Part shown: in pieces, positions 6,199-7,008 of the stretch
How the letters are laid out: every line of letters begins with the position of its first letter
Numbering within the stretch: the stretch's first letter is position 1
Notes under the pieces: generated by a model
Seen by the model: only the letters and a program-made list of their open reading frames with translations
What the model was told of the DNA's origin: nothing
The model's database searches: none
Origin: Chitinispirillales bacterium
GTDB lineage: Bacteria > Fibrobacterota > Chitinivibrionia > Chitinivibrionales > Chitinivibrionaceae
Reading direction: 5' to 3'
Length of the DNA stretch: 7,008 bases
NCBI GenBank assembly: GCA_031254455.1
Contig: JAIRUI010000057.1
Span: 1-7,008 of the forward strand
Program-made: the position numbers and the translations under genes

Positions 6199-7008
6199 TT
6201 AAAATTGATTTATATCAACGACTGATTTGAACATCATTTTTTCATCTATTAAAACCGGCAATATATAATAGTTAGTATCTTTAAGCATATTTATTTTTTG
6301 CTTGCTTGTATCTGCTATTAGAAATACCGGTTTCCCTTCAAATCTACTATTCTTTGTATCAAATTTTCGTGATGTGAAAATATAATAAGAGTTATTTTGT
6401 CCGTTGCGGTAAAATCTAATTTTCTCTGTATTTGAAATATTTTTTCCATCTTTTTGAAATAAAACCTGAACTTCCGCAGAATTTATACCGTTTACGTGTT
6501 TGTCTTTGCGAGCATAAATCCTAATAGTCAACGCACTTCTACCGTGTAATCTTTTGTATAAATCTCTTTTGGAAGAAACGTCCAACGCAAAATCGCCAAT
6601 TCCCGCGCCTATTATAAACTCATTATTAAAGTTCAAGATCCCAAAATCAAGCATGGTTTCTCCGTTAAGCAATACAGGAATTTCATACGCGCCCATATCA
6701 AAACCGTTATTAAGCGGTCTTTCAATATTCGTTATATCCAAATCAACATTGATATCGTCCTTCCCTGCATCAATACACGGGCTTTTCTGTTGCAGTATTA
6801 ACCCGTCGTCATAACTACCCCAAATCCCATCTTCGCCTTTCGGCTTATCGACATCTACAAACAATGGATCATCATCAATATTCCCCTCGCCTGCAAATCC
6901 GTTTCTTACACAAGAATATTCAACGTCAAACCCATCACCCTCAAACTCTCTCTTCTCATCCCAAAGAATCGTATTAACAACCTTCACCCTCGAATTCTTA
7001 GACACAAC
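6199..7008 (-). CDS. C-terminal part of secreted beta-helix (choice-of-anchor Q type) protein
   Basis: The frame is open to the window edge. A GTG at 7005 could be read as a start but has no room for a signal or ribosome binding site, and the protein already begins inside a repeat fold, so the gene almost certainly continues outside. Numbering from that GTG, residues 7-108 match the usual end of right-handed parallel beta-helix surface proteins: VVNTILW, EYSCVRNG, GEGNIDDDPLFVD, DGLILQQKSPCIDAG and FDMGAYE. Such helices often bind or cleave polysaccharides or act as adhesins; no catalytic residues can be assigned here. Residues about 109-268 form a further beta-rich tail that I do not recognise, with no clear sorting signal. 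The stop lies 20 bp before the next gene, so this is the first visible member of the operon. Confidence 0.75.
   Translation of the reverse strand, partial: VVSKNSRVKVVNTILWDEKREFEGDGFDVEYSCVRNGFAGEGNIDDDPLFVDVDKPKGEDGIWGSYDDGLILQQKSPCIDAGKDDINVDLDITNIERPLNNGFDMGAYEIPVLLNGETMLDFGILNFNNEFIIGAGIGDFALDVSSKRDLYKRLHGRSALTIRIYARKDKHVNGINSAEVQVLFQKDGKNISNTEKIRFYRNGQNNSYYIFTSRKFDTKNSRFEGKPVFLIADTSKQKINMLKDTNYYILPVLIDEKMMFKSVVDINQF

Noticed and set aside
1116..7008. Type IX secretion sorting domains at the C termini of the beta-helix and large proteins
   Set aside because: Neither C terminus shows the usual pattern of a terminal beta domain ending in a conserved basic/Gly motif; one ends in a dockerin-like loop, the other in SVVDINQF.
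1..7008. CRISPR array, tRNA, rRNA or riboswitch
   Set aside because: No short regular repeats with spacers and no RNA-gene-like stretch were seen; coding density leaves only gaps of 35 bp or less.

Overview
The window is AT-rich (about one third G+C by eye) and densely coded, and every gene I can support lies on the minus strand. Read in the direction of transcription (high to low coordinates), it holds the tail of a secreted beta-helix protein, a putative lipoprotein with a decayed metallopeptidase-like domain, two tandem paralogous lipoproteins, a 970-residue modular secreted protein, a probable outer-membrane beta-barrel protein, a 37-residue lipoprotein-like peptide, and the first 20 codons of an IS1595-like transposase running off the window edge.

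The signal peptides, lipoprotein-like N termini and beta-barrel-like protein suggest a Gram-negative bacterium. The AT richness, the 'choice-of-anchor Q' style beta-helix ending, the CBM5/12-like N terminus and the single dockerin-like loop would fit Fibrobacterota or a neighbouring polysaccharide-associated phylum, possibly a gut or sediment lineage. That placement is a weak inference; no phylogenetic marker is present.

Layout. Positions 7008-1116 look like one operon: successive genes are separated by 20 bp, 1 bp, -4 bp, -4 bp and 3 bp, with no room for internal promoters or terminators. All complete products carry an N-terminal export signal, so the cassette probably builds cell-surface or extracellular parts. 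The outer-membrane-like protein (243-1112) follows at 3 bp. Beyond it, the 37-codon reading frame (98-211) and the transposase start (1-62) look like an insertion-sequence junction, with a strong inverted repeat (70-106) reaching into the transposase ribosome binding site.

Most notable points: (1) the second tandem lipoprotein gene is a chimera, with its signal peptide start taken from the downstream 970-residue gene and the rest from the upstream lipoprotein gene, which fits a roughly 550-bp tandem duplication whose junctions I could place to the base; (2) the lipoprotein at 5123-6178 keeps the outline of a zinc metallopeptidase but has YAVAY where HExxH is expected; (3) the large protein joins a CBM5/12-like module, an unrecognised helical domain, a coiled coil, beta domains and half a dockerin. 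No known complete system (CRISPR, toxin-antitoxin, secretion machine, defence island) is visible.
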